A stretch of DNA of 50,945 nucleotides, taken from Bacillota bacterium. GTDB taxonomy: Bacteria; Bacillota; Clostridia; Lachnospirales; Lachnospiraceae. How positions within the stretch are numbered: position 1 is the stretch's first letter; every line of letters begins with the position of its first letter. The position numbers and the translations under genes are program-made. Below, piece by piece: positions 42,322 to 50,945 of this stretch. Under the pieces are notes generated by a model. The model worked only from the letters and a program-made list of their open reading frames with translations, was not told the DNA's origin and searched no databases. Location: positions 1 through 50,945 of the forward strand of contig JAEZVF010000057.1 of assembly GCA_023443225.1 (NCBI GenBank), in the 5' to 3' direction.

Positions 42322-43620
42322 ATGGGGAAATGTGGTATGGGAAAAAAGATGAAATATTTTTTTCAAAAGGTATTTTCAGCTTTGAAAAATGGAGCAGCTG
42401 ATATTTTATTATCCAGTTTTTTTGTTAAGATTTTTTCGCTTTTTTCCTCCATCGTTGTTGTACGACTGCTAGATAAAACGGAATATGGAACATTAAGCTA
42501 TGTGGAAAATGGCTATTCCTACATTTTATTATTGTCTGGTTTGGGGCTTGGTAATGCTCTGCTGAGATATGTCCCACGAATGAAGACGGAGATTCAGCGT
42601 AAATCATATTTGAATTTCAGTCTTTCAGTAGGCTTATTCTTACAGCTCATATTAATTCTTATCATTATACCAATTTTTTGTCTCTTACCTGTTGATTTTA
42701 TCTATGCAAGAATATTAATTTTATTTTTTGTATTTAAGCCACTGTTAGCATATGTATTTGAAACTATTCTAAATTACATACGGGCGATTGAAAGAAACAG
42801 ACTGTATGCAAGTGTATCTGTGATATTTGTTCTATGTAATTTAGTTTTTTTAATTCTGTTTACATTGTTATGGAGATTACCAGGCGTTGTGCTTGCTAGA
42901 TACTTATCATATATCATTCCTGTAATAGTATGTGTTTTATTTCTCCATAAGAATTTAAAACATGTTTCAAATGTACAACTACCAAGAAAAGAAGCAAGGG
43001 AATATTTTAAATTTGGATTTGTCCTCATGATATCTTCCTTACTTTCTTCCATAATGCCAGTGAACGACATGATGATTGTAAATTTGGTCTTAAAAAACGA
43101 AGTAATCTCTGCAAATTACAAAGTGGCATTAACCATACCTCTTAATCTTCCTTTTATCACCAATTCAATCCTTACCTATATCTATCCCAAATTTGCTAAG
43201 AACTCTGACAATAAACCTTGGGTCTGGAAGAATATCTGTATGGTATCTGTAATTACAGTATGCATCATGACTGCAATAAGCTCTTTTATTGTAATCTTTG
43301 CAAATCCAATTGTTACTTTATTGTATGGAGAAAAATATATAGAGGTTGTACCTTTTATGCGGATATTATGCATCATTATTAGTTTTAATGCTGCATTTCG
43401 AATGCTTCCAATGAGTCTATTACCTGCTCTTGGAAAAGTAAAACTGAATTTATGGGTTGCCGGCATATCCTGTATCTTGCAGGTTATCTTAGATTATTTT
43501 GCTATATCAGTATTGGGTTTATATGGAGCAGCGATATCCTTAGGAATTATCTATGTCGTTACTGCCTTCATATATTGGACTTATATTTATAGAATTACTC
43601 ATCAGGTAGAAAGGACATAG
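42322..43620 (+). CDS. Oligosaccharide flippase (Wzx-like)
   Basis: This 432-aa membrane protein has about 12-14 helices and the start of the polysaccharide-export family (FFVKIFSLFSSIVVVRLLDKTEYGTLSY). Wzx proteins move the undecaprenyl-linked repeat unit across the membrane for polymerisation by Wzy. A further typical stretch is FGFVLMISSLLSSIMPVNDM, where charged residues lie inside the helices. ATGs at 42322, 42337 and 42349 are all possible starts. It follows the polymerase by 20 bases. Confidence 0.88.
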   Translation: MGKCGMGKKMKYFFQKVFSALKNGAADILLSSFFVKIFSLFSSIVVVRLLDKTEYGTLSYVENGYSYILLLSGLGLGNALLRYVPRMKTEIQRKSYLNFSLSVGLFLQLILILIIIPIFCLLPVDFIYARILILFFVFKPLLAYVFETILNYIRAIERNRLYASVSVIFVLCNLVFLILFTLLWRLPGVVLARYLSYIIPVIVCVLFLHKNLKHVSNVQLPRKEAREYFKFGFVLMISSLLSSIMPVNDMMIVNLVLKNEVISANYKVALTIPLNLPFITNSILTYIYPKFAKNSDNKPWVWKNICMVSVITVCIMTAISSFIVIFANPIVTLLYGEKYIEVVPFMRILCIIISFNAAFRMLPMSLLPALGKVKLNLWVAGISCILQVILDYFAISVLGLYGAAISLGIIYVVTAFIYWTYIYRITHQVERT

Positions 43621-43624
43621 AAGA

Positions 43625-45283
43625 ATGAAGCCGGTTGACATTGTATTATCACAAAATAGTGGTTTTCAGTGGGTTAATGAAGGTAAAGTTTTTGTCAAAG
43701 GGTATAGTTGGATTCATGATCAATATTACACAGCAAAAACTCTTGCCTATTATTTGTCTGATAAAAGTATAGAAAAATTTATTGAGATAATTTCACTTAT
43801 GAATGGTTGTTATGCTATTGTTTACGAAACGGACCACTACTGTATCGCAGTAGTGGATCGCCTGCGATCCATACCTTTATTCTATACGGATAATAACCAA
43901 ATGATTACTGATGATCCTATTAATATCAATCCCAGACAAAAGATGAATATTGATAAGGTGGCCTTTGCAGAGTTGGTGAGTTCCGGCATGTTTACTGCTA
44001 ATAATCGAACCTTATACAGTCATATCCAGCAAATACCGGCAGGAACCTATGGTATCATCAGCAAGGAAATCCCACAGAAATTAGAGCTAAGATCTTATTA
44101 TATACATAGCCATAGCAATGTATATCAAAGCCTTAGTCAGCTTTATCAGAAAATTGACAAATTATCCGATTCTGTATTTCAAAGATTGATTCAATCTGTA
44201 CAGGGTAAGACCATTATCATCCCTTTAAGCGGGGGATATGATTCCCGTTATATCGCTTCTATGCTGGTCAAATTACATTATAAAAAAATTGTTTGTTATA
44301 CTTATGGGAAATTGGATAGTTATGAGGTGCGAAATTCGAAAGCCATTGCGAAATCCCTTGGTTTAAAATGGTTTTTTATTGAATATAACGAAAAAAGATG
44401 GTCAGAAATTGAGAAAAGTATATTAAAAGATTTTTGTTTTCGTTCATTCCTATGCTCTAGCATTCCTCATTTACAGGAAATCATAGCATTAATGCAACTG
44501 ACTACCAATACCGGCTTTCCTTCCGATGGAGTTATCGTACCTGGGTTTTGCGGGGATTTGATTGCTGGTAGTTTTTTATTGTCTGAAAGAGAAATGGAGC
44601 AGCTGGAATGTAACAAAAATTGGATTTCCACATATATCATTAAGAAGAATTTCTCTTTGGAACAGTTAAATCAAAAATATAACTCCTACATCAAAGAAGA
44701 TATTGAAGAATGCATTTTTAATTATAATATCGACATAAGTAGCAAGGAAGGTGTCCAATCTTTTCTTGAGGCATGGTTTACTGTACACCGTCCATCAAAA
44801 TACGTTATTCAATCCAATCGCTTATATGAACTTTTTGGTTTTGAATGGCGAATGCCACTATGGGATCAGGAATTCGTAGATTTTTGGTATAAGGTGCCTA
44901 GGAAATATAGGATAGGTAAATTCTTATATGAGAAATGGCTGTTTGATAAACTTTTTATCCCAATGGATATAGATTTTAAGAAAATAAATACAGTAGCACA
45001 GCATGAACATCCAAGTTTCAAAAGAATGAAAGATTACATCCGAAAAATAGATGGAGCAATCTGGCTAATTACCGGAATCAAGTTAAGAGATAAAGGGGAT
45101 CCAAACGGATTCAAATATCTTGCAAGGTATTTATTTAAACAATTAAAAAGTCCTTATCAATATAATTATACCAATCAAAATATAAATTTCCGTACAGCCA
45201 TTTGGAGTCTGGAAAATTATCTTGGCCCTTATGATACATTATATTTATACAAAGAAATCACAAAAAATGAACATAATCTTTAG
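43625..45283 (+). CDS. Asparagine synthase-like protein without glutaminase cysteine
   Basis: This 552-aa protein has the asparagine-synthetase architecture. An N-terminal Ntn-like domain (MNGCYAIVYETDHYCIAVVD, residues 59-78) precedes a PP-loop ATP-pyrophosphatase domain with SGGYDSR at 202-208. The glutamine-hydrolysing Cys that normally follows the initiator Met is absent (the chain starts MKPVDIVLSQ), so it should not use glutamine directly. Such proteins in polysaccharide clusters may amidate a uronic acid or form another amide with ammonia or a partner amine. That would fit the WbpABDE branch. Four bases separate it from the flippase gene. Confidence 0.83.
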   Translation: MKPVDIVLSQNSGFQWVNEGKVFVKGYSWIHDQYYTAKTLAYYLSDKSIEKFIEIISLMNGCYAIVYETDHYCIAVVDRLRSIPLFYTDNNQMITDDPININPRQKMNIDKVAFAELVSSGMFTANNRTLYSHIQQIPAGTYGIISKEIPQKLELRSYYIHSHSNVYQSLSQLYQKIDKLSDSVFQRLIQSVQGKTIIIPLSGGYDSRYIASMLVKLHYKKIVCYTYGKLDSYEVRNSKAIAKSLGLKWFFIEYNEKRWSEIEKSILKDFCFRSFLCSSIPHLQEIIALMQLTTNTGFPSDGVIVPGFCGDLIAGSFLLSEREMEQLECNKNWISTYIIKKNFSLEQLNQKYNSYIKEDIEECIFNYNIDISSKEGVQSFLEAWFTVHRPSKYVIQSNRLYELFGFEWRMPLWDQEFVDFWYKVPRKYRIGKFLYEKWLFDKLFIPMDIDFKKINTVAQHEHPSFKRMKDYIRKIDGAIWLITGIKLRDKGDPNGFKYLARYLFKQLKSPYQYNYTNQNINFRTAIWSLENYLGPYDTLYLYKEITKNEHNL

Positions 45284-45296
45284 AAAGGTTCGGTTA

Positions 45297-46478
45297 TTGA
45301 AATTGAACATCCTTTATTTTTCAGCTTTAGATGAAAATGACGAAAGCAAAATTGGAATAAAGAATAAAATTCTTGGCCAGTGCAATGGATTGGAACAGCT
45401 AGGACATTCCGTCTGGTTGGCACGTTTTCGTAGCAAAAAATTAGCAGTAACAAAAGCAGAAGATTTCGTATTTGAATATTATTTAGGTGATGGGTATAGC
45501 CGACGACGCTGTGCCAAAGCCTTTCATATATTAAAAAAATTTACGAAAGAGTGGAAGATTGATTTGTTATACATGCGTTTACCTTCCATGAGCATAGCCA
45601 CCTATCAGTTTCTACATGGTCTGCACATACAAAACATTAAGGTACTCATTGAGCTATATACCTATCCACTGAACAAAGAACGTATTGTTACCTCACTTTA
45701 CCAAATAAGAGAGAAACAGTTCTATTCAGGAACTAAGGCAATCCTGTCCTTAATGTTAGATAATCTGTATTATCCCTTCTTAAGAACTGTAGTGGACCGC
45801 CTTGTGGTTTTACTTCCTAAGAAAAAGATATGGGGAATTAAAACCATACAAATACAAAATGGTATCAATACGTCAGCTATATACCCAAGGGCCATAAATA
45901 CAGATAAGGATAAAATTACATTACTTGGTGTAGCATACCTTTCCTATTGGCATGGCTATGACCGGGTACTCAAAGGGTTAAAAGCATATTATGAAGAAGG
46001 GGGTACGCCCAAAAAACGAGTAGAGTTTATCATTGTGGGTGATGGTAGTAGTCGCAAGGAATTGGAGAATTATGTTATGGAAAATCATTTGGAATCCTAT
46101 GTTTCCTTTGTAGGTATAAAAAGTGGTTTGGAACTGGATTCTTATTATGATAGAGCAGACGTTGGTGTGGCAGCATTAGGTGTACATAGGAAAAAATTAC
46201 AAGTGGTTTCTACTTTAAAAAGTCGAGAATATTTTGCGAAAGGATTACCCTTTCTTGATTCTGCAGTTGACTATGGAATAAATGAAAGTGTCAGTAGATA
46301 TTACCTTAAGTTTCCTAATGATGATACGGATGTATCTATCCATAAAGTGATTACCTTTGCGGAGCAATTCAAATATACAGATGAAGCACAGACAGCAATG
46401 AGGGATTATGCAGTGAAATATCTGGATTGGAAATATCAAATGTCTATGGTTATAAAAGGAGCTGCCAATGTTAATTGA
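45297..46478 (+). CDS. Family 4-type glycosyltransferase
   Basis: This 393-aa GT-B transferase has IIVGDGSSRKELENYV and SYVSFVGIKSGLELDSYYDRADVGVAALG in its nucleotide-sugar-binding half. The N-terminal half starts with NILYFSALDENDESKIGIKN. I take the TTG at 45297 as start because AGAAAGG (45282-45288) precedes it and the upstream in-frame ATGs lie within the previous gene. The C-terminal end overlaps the dehydrogenase gene by 11 bases. The donor sugar cannot be told, but its neighbours make diamino-uronic acid precursors. Confidence 0.85.
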   Translation: MKLNILYFSALDENDESKIGIKNKILGQCNGLEQLGHSVWLARFRSKKLAVTKAEDFVFEYYLGDGYSRRRCAKAFHILKKFTKEWKIDLLYMRLPSMSIATYQFLHGLHIQNIKVLIELYTYPLNKERIVTSLYQIREKQFYSGTKAILSLMLDNLYYPFLRTVVDRLVVLLPKKKIWGIKTIQIQNGINTSAIYPRAINTDKDKITLLGVAYLSYWHGYDRVLKGLKAYYEEGGTPKKRVEFIIVGDGSSRKELENYVMENHLESYVSFVGIKSGLELDSYYDRADVGVAALGVHRKKLQVVSTLKSREYFAKGLPFLDSAVDYGINESVSRYYLKFPNDDTDVSIHKVITFAEQFKYTDEAQTAMRDYAVKYLDWKYQMSMVIKGAANVN

Positions 46479-47769
46479 AAAAATTTTAAATAAAACAGCA
46501 ATACTGGGTGTTATTGGACTTGGATATGTAGGACTTCCGTTGGCTGTGGAAAAAGCAAAATCAGGATACAAAACGATAGGATTCGATGTTCAAGAAACAA
46601 AGGTAACTTTGGTGAATGACGGAAAAAACTATATTGGTGATGTTATAAGCGAGGATTTAGCTGCCATAGTAGCCTCTGGATTCCTTTCTGCAAGTAGTGA
46701 TTTTAGCCAGGTTGCAAAAGCAGATTGTGTATGTATTTGTGTCCCGACACCACTGGATGCACATCAGCAACCGGATATTAGTTACATCAAGACATCTACG
46801 GAAAGCATTGTTCCTTATATGCATAAAGATATGTTAATCGTATTAGAATCTACAACGTATCCGGGAACTACTGAGGAGCTAATTAAGCCTATATTGGAAC
46901 GGTCAGGGCTCCTATGTGGAGAAGATTTCTATCTTGCTTTTTCTCCGGAACGGGTTGACCCAGGAAACCTTTTATATAAAACAAAAAACACCCCTAAGGT
47001 TGTAGGTGGGGTTACAAAAAAATGTACTGAAATCGCAGCTGCTTTGTATGAAAATATATTACAAGCACCCATACACCGTGTATCTTCACCAGCAGTTGCT
47101 GAAATGGAAAAAATTCTTGAAAATACATACCGAAATGTGAACGTTGGACTGGTCAATGAATTATCAATGTTATGTGATAAAATGAACATAAACTTCTGGG
47201 AAGTGATAGAAGCTGCGAAAACTAAGCCTTATGGATTTCAAGCCTTTTATCCAGGGCCGGGACTTGGAGGACATTGTATTCCATTAGACCCATACTATCT
47301 ATCTTGGAAAGCAAGAGAATATGGCTTCCACACTTCAATGATAGAAGCATCCATGATGATTAATGATCGCATGCCAGAATATTGTGTAGAGAGAGCTGGT
47401 AGGATATTAAATCGTTTTCAAAAAGCATTTCATGGCGCCAAAGTCCTTGTACTTGGAATTGCCTATAAACAGGATATTGATGATTATAGAGAGAGTCCGG
47501 CTTTAAGGGTAATTACACAGTTAAAACGAATGGATACGCAGGTTAAGTATTTTGATCCCTATGTTTTAGAATATCAGGAGCATGGAACTCTTATAAAGGG
47601 TGAACATACCTTAACCCCTGAATTAATTTCTGAATCGGACCTGGTTCTAATTACAACTGCACATTCCAATATAGATTATGAGTTAATACAACAGCATGCT
47701 GTTTTTATTCTAGATACCAAAAATGCAATGAAACATGTCAAAGAACGAAAGAACATCGAATTATTGTAG
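46468..47769 (+). CDS. wbpA: UDP-N-acetyl-hexosamine 6-dehydrogenase (WbpA-like)
   Basis: This 433-aa NAD-dependent enzyme oxidises C6 of a UDP-HexNAc to the uronic acid. It has the Rossmann start VIGLGYVGLPLAVEKAKSGY, the VPTPLD segment, LESTTYPGTTEE, and the catalytic cysteine in GPGLGGHCIPLDPYYLSW. It is followed in order by WbpB-, WbpD- and WbpE-like genes, as in the Pseudomonas pathway to UDP-2,3-diacetamido-uronic acid, so UDP-GlcNAc is the probable substrate. It overlaps the previous transferase gene by 11 bases. Confidence 0.9.
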   Translation: MLIEKILNKTAILGVIGLGYVGLPLAVEKAKSGYKTIGFDVQETKVTLVNDGKNYIGDVISEDLAAIVASGFLSASSDFSQVAKADCVCICVPTPLDAHQQPDISYIKTSTESIVPYMHKDMLIVLESTTYPGTTEELIKPILERSGLLCGEDFYLAFSPERVDPGNLLYKTKNTPKVVGGVTKKCTEIAAALYENILQAPIHRVSSPAVAEMEKILENTYRNVNVGLVNELSMLCDKMNINFWEVIEAAKTKPYGFQAFYPGPGLGGHCIPLDPYYLSWKAREYGFHTSMIEASMMINDRMPEYCVERAGRILNRFQKAFHGAKVLVLGIAYKQDIDDYRESPALRVITQLKRMDTQVKYFDPYVLEYQEHGTLIKGEHTLTPELISESDLVLITTAHSNIDYELIQQHAVFILDTKNAMKHVKERKNIELL

Positions 47770-47786
47770 GAGGTATCCAATATAAA

Positions 47787-48869
47787 TTGAAATTAAAATA
47801 TGCTTTAATCGGATGTGGACGGATTGCTCCGAATCACATAAAAGCTGCCAAGGAACAAAATCTGGATATTGTAGCTTTGTGTGATTTATTTATAGAAAAA
47901 ACAGAAAGCCTAGCGCATCAATTTGACTTACCAAAGACAGTACACACCTATACGGATTATCAGAAAATGCTTCATATAGATCGCCCCAATCTGATTGCAA
48001 TTGCTACGGAGAGTGGCGAGCATGCCAAGATTGCATTCGCATGCATAGAGGCAGGTTGCAATCTTATCATCGAAAAACCAATTGCACTTTCCCTAACCGA
48101 TGCCGATGCCATTATCGAGAAAGCAGATGAAAAAAATGTTCTTGTGTGTGCCTGCCATCAAAATCGTTTTAATAAATCCATACAAATTATTCGTGAACAA
48201 ATAGAAGCTGGAAGTTTCGGAAAACTATTTTACGGAACTGCTCAAATACGCTGGAACCGTGGTGAAAGCTATTACAAACAGGCTCCCTGGCGTGGTACCT
48301 GGGATCAGGACGGCGGAGCATTGATGAATCAATGTATTCATAATATTGATTTACTTCGATGGATGCTGGGTGATGAGATTATGGAAGTTAATGGGATCAC
48401 AGACAATCTGAGTCATCCTTATATGGAAACCGAAGATTTTGGAGCCGCATTCCTTAAGTTTAAGAATGGTAGTTATGGAATCATCGAAGGCACCGTTAAC
48501 GTATATCCAAGAAATCTTGAAGAGTCCCTGTCCATCTTCGGAGAGAAGGGAACGGTAATTGTGGCAGGAAAATCAGTAAATCAAATTAAGGTTTGGAATT
48601 TTACTGATGAACAATTAAGTTTAAAGGAAATAGAAGACAAATATAACGAGAATCCGCCAACGATTTATGGCTATGGACACAGTCCGCTTTATGCGGATGT
48701 AATTGAGGCTATTATAGATCATAGACCTCCCTACGTGACTGCAACAGATGGAAGAAGAGCACTTGAACTTGTTTTGGCAATCTATCAATCTGCTTCTGTG
48801 GGAAAAAGTATTCGATTACCTTTAAAAAATGGAAGCACCATGGACTATAAAGGAAGGTTTTCTACATGA
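47787..48869 (+). CDS. wbpB: Gfo/Idh/MocA-family 3-dehydrogenase (WbpB-like)
   Basis: This 360-aa oxidoreductase starts with a Rossmann fold (YALIGCGRIAPNHIKAA) and contains the family's EKPIALSL motif, in which the Lys is catalytic, and GGALMNQCIHNIDLLRWM. WbpB oxidises the C3 hydroxyl of UDP-GlcNAcA to a ketone for transamination by WbpE. The start is a TTG, with AGGAGG (47768-47773) upstream at a longer than usual distance. The stop overlaps the next start by four bases, which shows coupling. Confidence 0.9.
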   Translation: MKLKYALIGCGRIAPNHIKAAKEQNLDIVALCDLFIEKTESLAHQFDLPKTVHTYTDYQKMLHIDRPNLIAIATESGEHAKIAFACIEAGCNLIIEKPIALSLTDADAIIEKADEKNVLVCACHQNRFNKSIQIIREQIEAGSFGKLFYGTAQIRWNRGESYYKQAPWRGTWDQDGGALMNQCIHNIDLLRWMLGDEIMEVNGITDNLSHPYMETEDFGAAFLKFKNGSYGIIEGTVNVYPRNLEESLSIFGEKGTVIVAGKSVNQIKVWNFTDEQLSLKEIEDKYNENPPTIYGYGHSPLYADVIEAIIDHRPPYVTATDGRRALELVLAIYQSASVGKSIRLPLKNGSTMDYKGRFST

Positions 48870-49435
48870 AGTATTATGTGCATGAGAGCAGTTATATAGA
48901 TGAAAATGTAAGTATTGGTGATGACACAAAGATCTGGCATTTTTGTCACATTCAGAAAGGTGCTAGCCTGGGTACAAACTGTACATTGGGGCAAAATGTA
49001 AATATATCAAAGAATGTTTCTATCGGGAATCATGTAAAAATTCAAAATAATGTTTCCCTATATGAGGGTGTGATACTTGAGGATTATGTGTTCTGTGGAC
49101 CGTCCATGGTGTTTACAAACGATTTAACACCAAGAAGCAAATATCCAAAGAGTGCATTAAGATATCCAAAAACAGTAGTGAAATACGGGGCTTCCATAGG
49201 GGCCAATGCAACCATTGTTTGTGGAATTACCATAGGAAGATTTGCATTAATAGGTGCTGGTGCAGTTGTTACAAAGAATGTACCGGATTATGCGTTGATG
49301 ATAGGAGTACCGGCAAGACAAGTCGGATGGGTCTGCGAGTGTGGAAATATCATTAAGGAAGGGTTCGTATGCAATGATTGCGGCAGAGAGTATCAGATTA
49401 CTGAGCATGGCCTTATGGACTTGTGGACAGTGTAA
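48866..49435 (+). CDS. wbpD: Hexapeptide acetyltransferase (WbpD-like)
   Basis: This 189-aa acetyltransferase is a left-handed beta-helix protein with repeated V/I-G-x-x-V-x-I units (NVSIGDDTKIWHF, CTLGQNVNISKNVSIGNHV). The catalytic-site region FTNDLTPRSKYP matches the WbpD/WlbB family, in which an Asn/Asp pair and an acetyl-CoA site act on the 3-amino group. A C-terminal Cys4 zinc-ribbon-like segment (CECGNIIKEGFVCNDCG) is present, as in part of this family. It acetylates the WbpE product. Confidence 0.9.
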   Translation: MKYYVHESSYIDENVSIGDDTKIWHFCHIQKGASLGTNCTLGQNVNISKNVSIGNHVKIQNNVSLYEGVILEDYVFCGPSMVFTNDLTPRSKYPKSALRYPKTVVKYGASIGANATIVCGITIGRFALIGAGAVVTKNVPDYALMIGVPARQVGWVCECGNIIKEGFVCNDCGREYQITEHGLMDLWTV

Positions 49436-49468
49436 AGGAAAACATTTTTATCTGCTAAATGAAATGGA

Positions 49469-50623
49469 GTGATAGAAATAGAATATCGTGATTTAAAAAA
49501 GCAATACCTTAAGTATAAAAAAGAAATAGATGGGGCAATACAGGAGGTCCTTCTAAATTCTACATTCATCGGTGGAAAAGAAGTAGAAGAACTCGAAGAA
49601 CATTTAGCAGAGTATATTGGAACAAAACACTGTATCTCTTGTGCAAACGGAACGGATGCAATGACATTAGTTATGATGGCATGGGACATAAAAGTGGGAG
49701 ATGCAATTTTTGTACCTGATTTCACCTTCTTTTCCACTGGTGAAGTTGTTGCATATCAAGGAGCAACACCTGTATTTGTTGATGTTAAAAAAGATACCTT
49801 TACGATGAACCCAAGTAAATTGGAAGAAGCAATACAACATACGCTAAAGGAAGGGAATTTAATACCCAAAGCTATTATTCCTGTAGATTTGTTTGGCTTG
49901 CCGGCAGATCATCTTGCTTTACAGAAAGTTGCTCGAAAATACAATTTAAATATACTGGAAGATGGAGCACAGGGTTTTGGAGGTAATATAAACGGACGGA
50001 TGGCCTGCAATTTTGGTGATGCAGCAACAACTTCCTTTTTTCCTGCAAAGCCTTTGGGCTGTTATGGAGATGGAGGAGCAGTCTTTACAAATAATGATGA
50101 ATTGGCAGAAATCATTTCTTCGCTTAAGAATCATGGCAAAGGCACGCATAAGTATGATAATGTAAGAGTAGGAATGAACTCCAGATTGGATACTCTACAA
50201 GCCGCCATATTAAAGGTAAAGCTAAAGGCATTTATCACACAGGAATTAGAGGCAGTTAATGAAGTATATAGATATTATAATCAAAGACTAAAAGGTATCG
50301 TAGAAATTCCGATAATACCAGAAGGTTATTATTCCAGCTTCGCACAATATACCATAAAACTAAAAGATGAGCAGCAAAGAAATATCCTACAGAATGGATT
50401 AAGTGAGAATGGAATTCCTAGTATGGTCTATTATCCTGTACCAATGCATCTGCAAAAGGCATTTCAGATGATGCCTTTGGATGAAACACAAACACAGTTT
50501 GATGTAACAAATCATTTGTGTAAATCAGTACTTTCGTTACCAATGCATCCCTATCTTACTGAAAAAGATGTTGATCTTATCTGTGAGAAGATTAAAAGAA
50601 ATATTGATATGGTCAGAAGATGA
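49469..50623 (+). CDS. wbpE: PLP-dependent 3-aminotransferase (WbpE-like)
   Basis: This 384-aa DegT-family aminotransferase has the SCANGTDAMTLVMMA loop, FVPDFTFFSTGEVVA, EDGAQGFGG, and the PLP lysine Lys194 in SFFPAKPLGCYGDGGA. It transfers an amino group to the C3 ketone made by WbpB. A GTG at 49469 is the likely start; no clear ribosome site precedes it, so translation may depend on the upstream gene. With wbpA, wbpB and wbpD it completes the path to UDP-GlcNAc(3NAc)A. A WbpI 2-epimerase for the ManNAc(3NAc)A form is not seen in the window. Confidence 0.9.
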   Translation: MIEIEYRDLKKQYLKYKKEIDGAIQEVLLNSTFIGGKEVEELEEHLAEYIGTKHCISCANGTDAMTLVMMAWDIKVGDAIFVPDFTFFSTGEVVAYQGATPVFVDVKKDTFTMNPSKLEEAIQHTLKEGNLIPKAIIPVDLFGLPADHLALQKVARKYNLNILEDGAQGFGGNINGRMACNFGDAATTSFFPAKPLGCYGDGGAVFTNNDELAEIISSLKNHGKGTHKYDNVRVGMNSRLDTLQAAILKVKLKAFITQELEAVNEVYRYYNQRLKGIVEIPIIPEGYYSSFAQYTIKLKDEQQRNILQNGLSENGIPSMVYYPVPMHLQKAFQMMPLDETQTQFDVTNHLCKSVLSLPMHPYLTEKDVDLICEKIKRNIDMVRR

Positions 50624-50653
50624 GCTGGAAACGGCTTGTTTTCCGGCCTTTTT
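50624..50653 (+). terminator. Terminator of the capsule cluster
   Basis: GCTGGAAA pairs with TTTCCGGC (one G-U pair) around a short loop, followed by five T residues. The remaining 50654-50945 contains only a small CATAGAC/GTCTATG hairpin (50894-50910) and no gene. Confidence 0.75.
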
Positions 50654-50945
50654 CTATCAAATTGGATTTATATAATAATAAGGTATAAATTGGTAAATAT
50701 TCGTGTTATAATCTTATTATTAATTACTAGGTAATTGCGAAACTCTTTAATAAAGTAGATATAGTTACCCAATATCTACATTTTAAGTATTTTTTGAGGT
50801 TTTCAAAGTTCATTTCTAATTGTGCTTAAAGCAACAAGAAAAACAGAGGATTCAAATAAAGGTACCTTTAGAAATACCCTGAAATTTAATCAACATAGAC
50901 GCTGTCTATGCAATCAGTTGTTTTATACTTCGTATATATTTATAT

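Noticed and set aside
1..50945. CRISPR arrays, rRNA or tRNA genes, riboswitches
   Set aside because: Looked for regularly spaced repeats and recognisable RNA cores in the intergenic gaps; none seen by eye.

Overview
The window is AT-rich DNA with strong AGGAGG-type ribosome binding sites, many U-tailed hairpin terminators, occasional TTG/GTG starts and mostly co-directional genes. The protein content (LacI-controlled ABC operon, copper-amine-oxidase-domain amidase, EFR1-type ferrodoxin, MATE pump, a Gram-positive tyrosine-kinase/PHP-phosphatase capsule locus) suggests an anaerobic Clostridia chromosome, most likely Lachnospiraceae near Lachnoclostridium/Anaerocolumna. This placement is inferred from protein style, not from a marker gene. 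I saw no rRNA, tRNA or CRISPR array.

Region 1 (1-4.7 kb) is accessory and partly decayed: two related VOC-fold proteins (the second frameshifted), two GNAT acetyltransferases, the stub of a YafY-type regulator, an EFR1 flavodoxin-ferredoxin, a small protein built from an internal duplication, and a P-loop kinase. Region 2 (4.75-11.1 kb) is a compact unit: a LacI-type regulator, a PhnD-like lipoprotein, a PhnC-like ATPase, two PhnE-like permeases and a leaderless 5'-nucleotidase-family phosphoesterase. No C-P lyase genes are present in the window, so the substrate may be an organophosphate that is cleaved after import. Region 3 (11.2-17 kb) holds an HD phosphohydrolase, a DUF2200 protein, a PII-like protein overlapping a CPA-type cation/proton antiporter, a MATE pump overlapping a cytidylate-kinase-like gene, and a small membrane protein. 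Two related double-hairpin cassettes flank the MATE-kinase pair.

Region 4 (17.0-19.1 kb) is the most notable. A strong promoter with TCGA-type inverted repeats drives an ArsR-family regulator that overlaps a corrinoid membrane protein carrying the exact HgcA cap-helix motif NVWCAAGK. It is followed by an HgcB-type 2[4Fe-4S] ferredoxin ending in CC, and then by a decayed arsC. This is an hgcAB mercury-methylation locus with an arsenic/mercury-type regulator. A convergent tyrosine recombinase follows.

Region 5 (20.3-25.8 kb) encodes two large exported cell-wall proteins: an N-acetylmuramoyl-L-alanine amidase with copper-amine-oxidase-like domains, and a GHL10 (DUF187) hydrolase with Ig-like repeats. 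Region 6 (25.9-50.6 kb) is one large capsule/exopolysaccharide cluster. It has Wzz-CpsD kinase and CpsB phosphatase control genes. It also has a PglF/PglE/PglD/PglC-like set (suggesting a UDP-bacillosamine-type initiating sugar), CapEFG (UDP-L-FucNAc), WbpABDE-like enzymes (a 2,3-diamino uronic acid), glycosyltransferases including an acyltransferase-GT2 fusion, a Wzy polymerase, a Wzx flippase, an asparagine-synthase-like enzyme lacking the glutaminase cysteine, a PIG-L deacetylase and a WbqC protein. A small membrane-protein gene sits antisense inside the cluster. A hairpin closes the cluster at about 50.65 kb and the last 290 bases show no gene.
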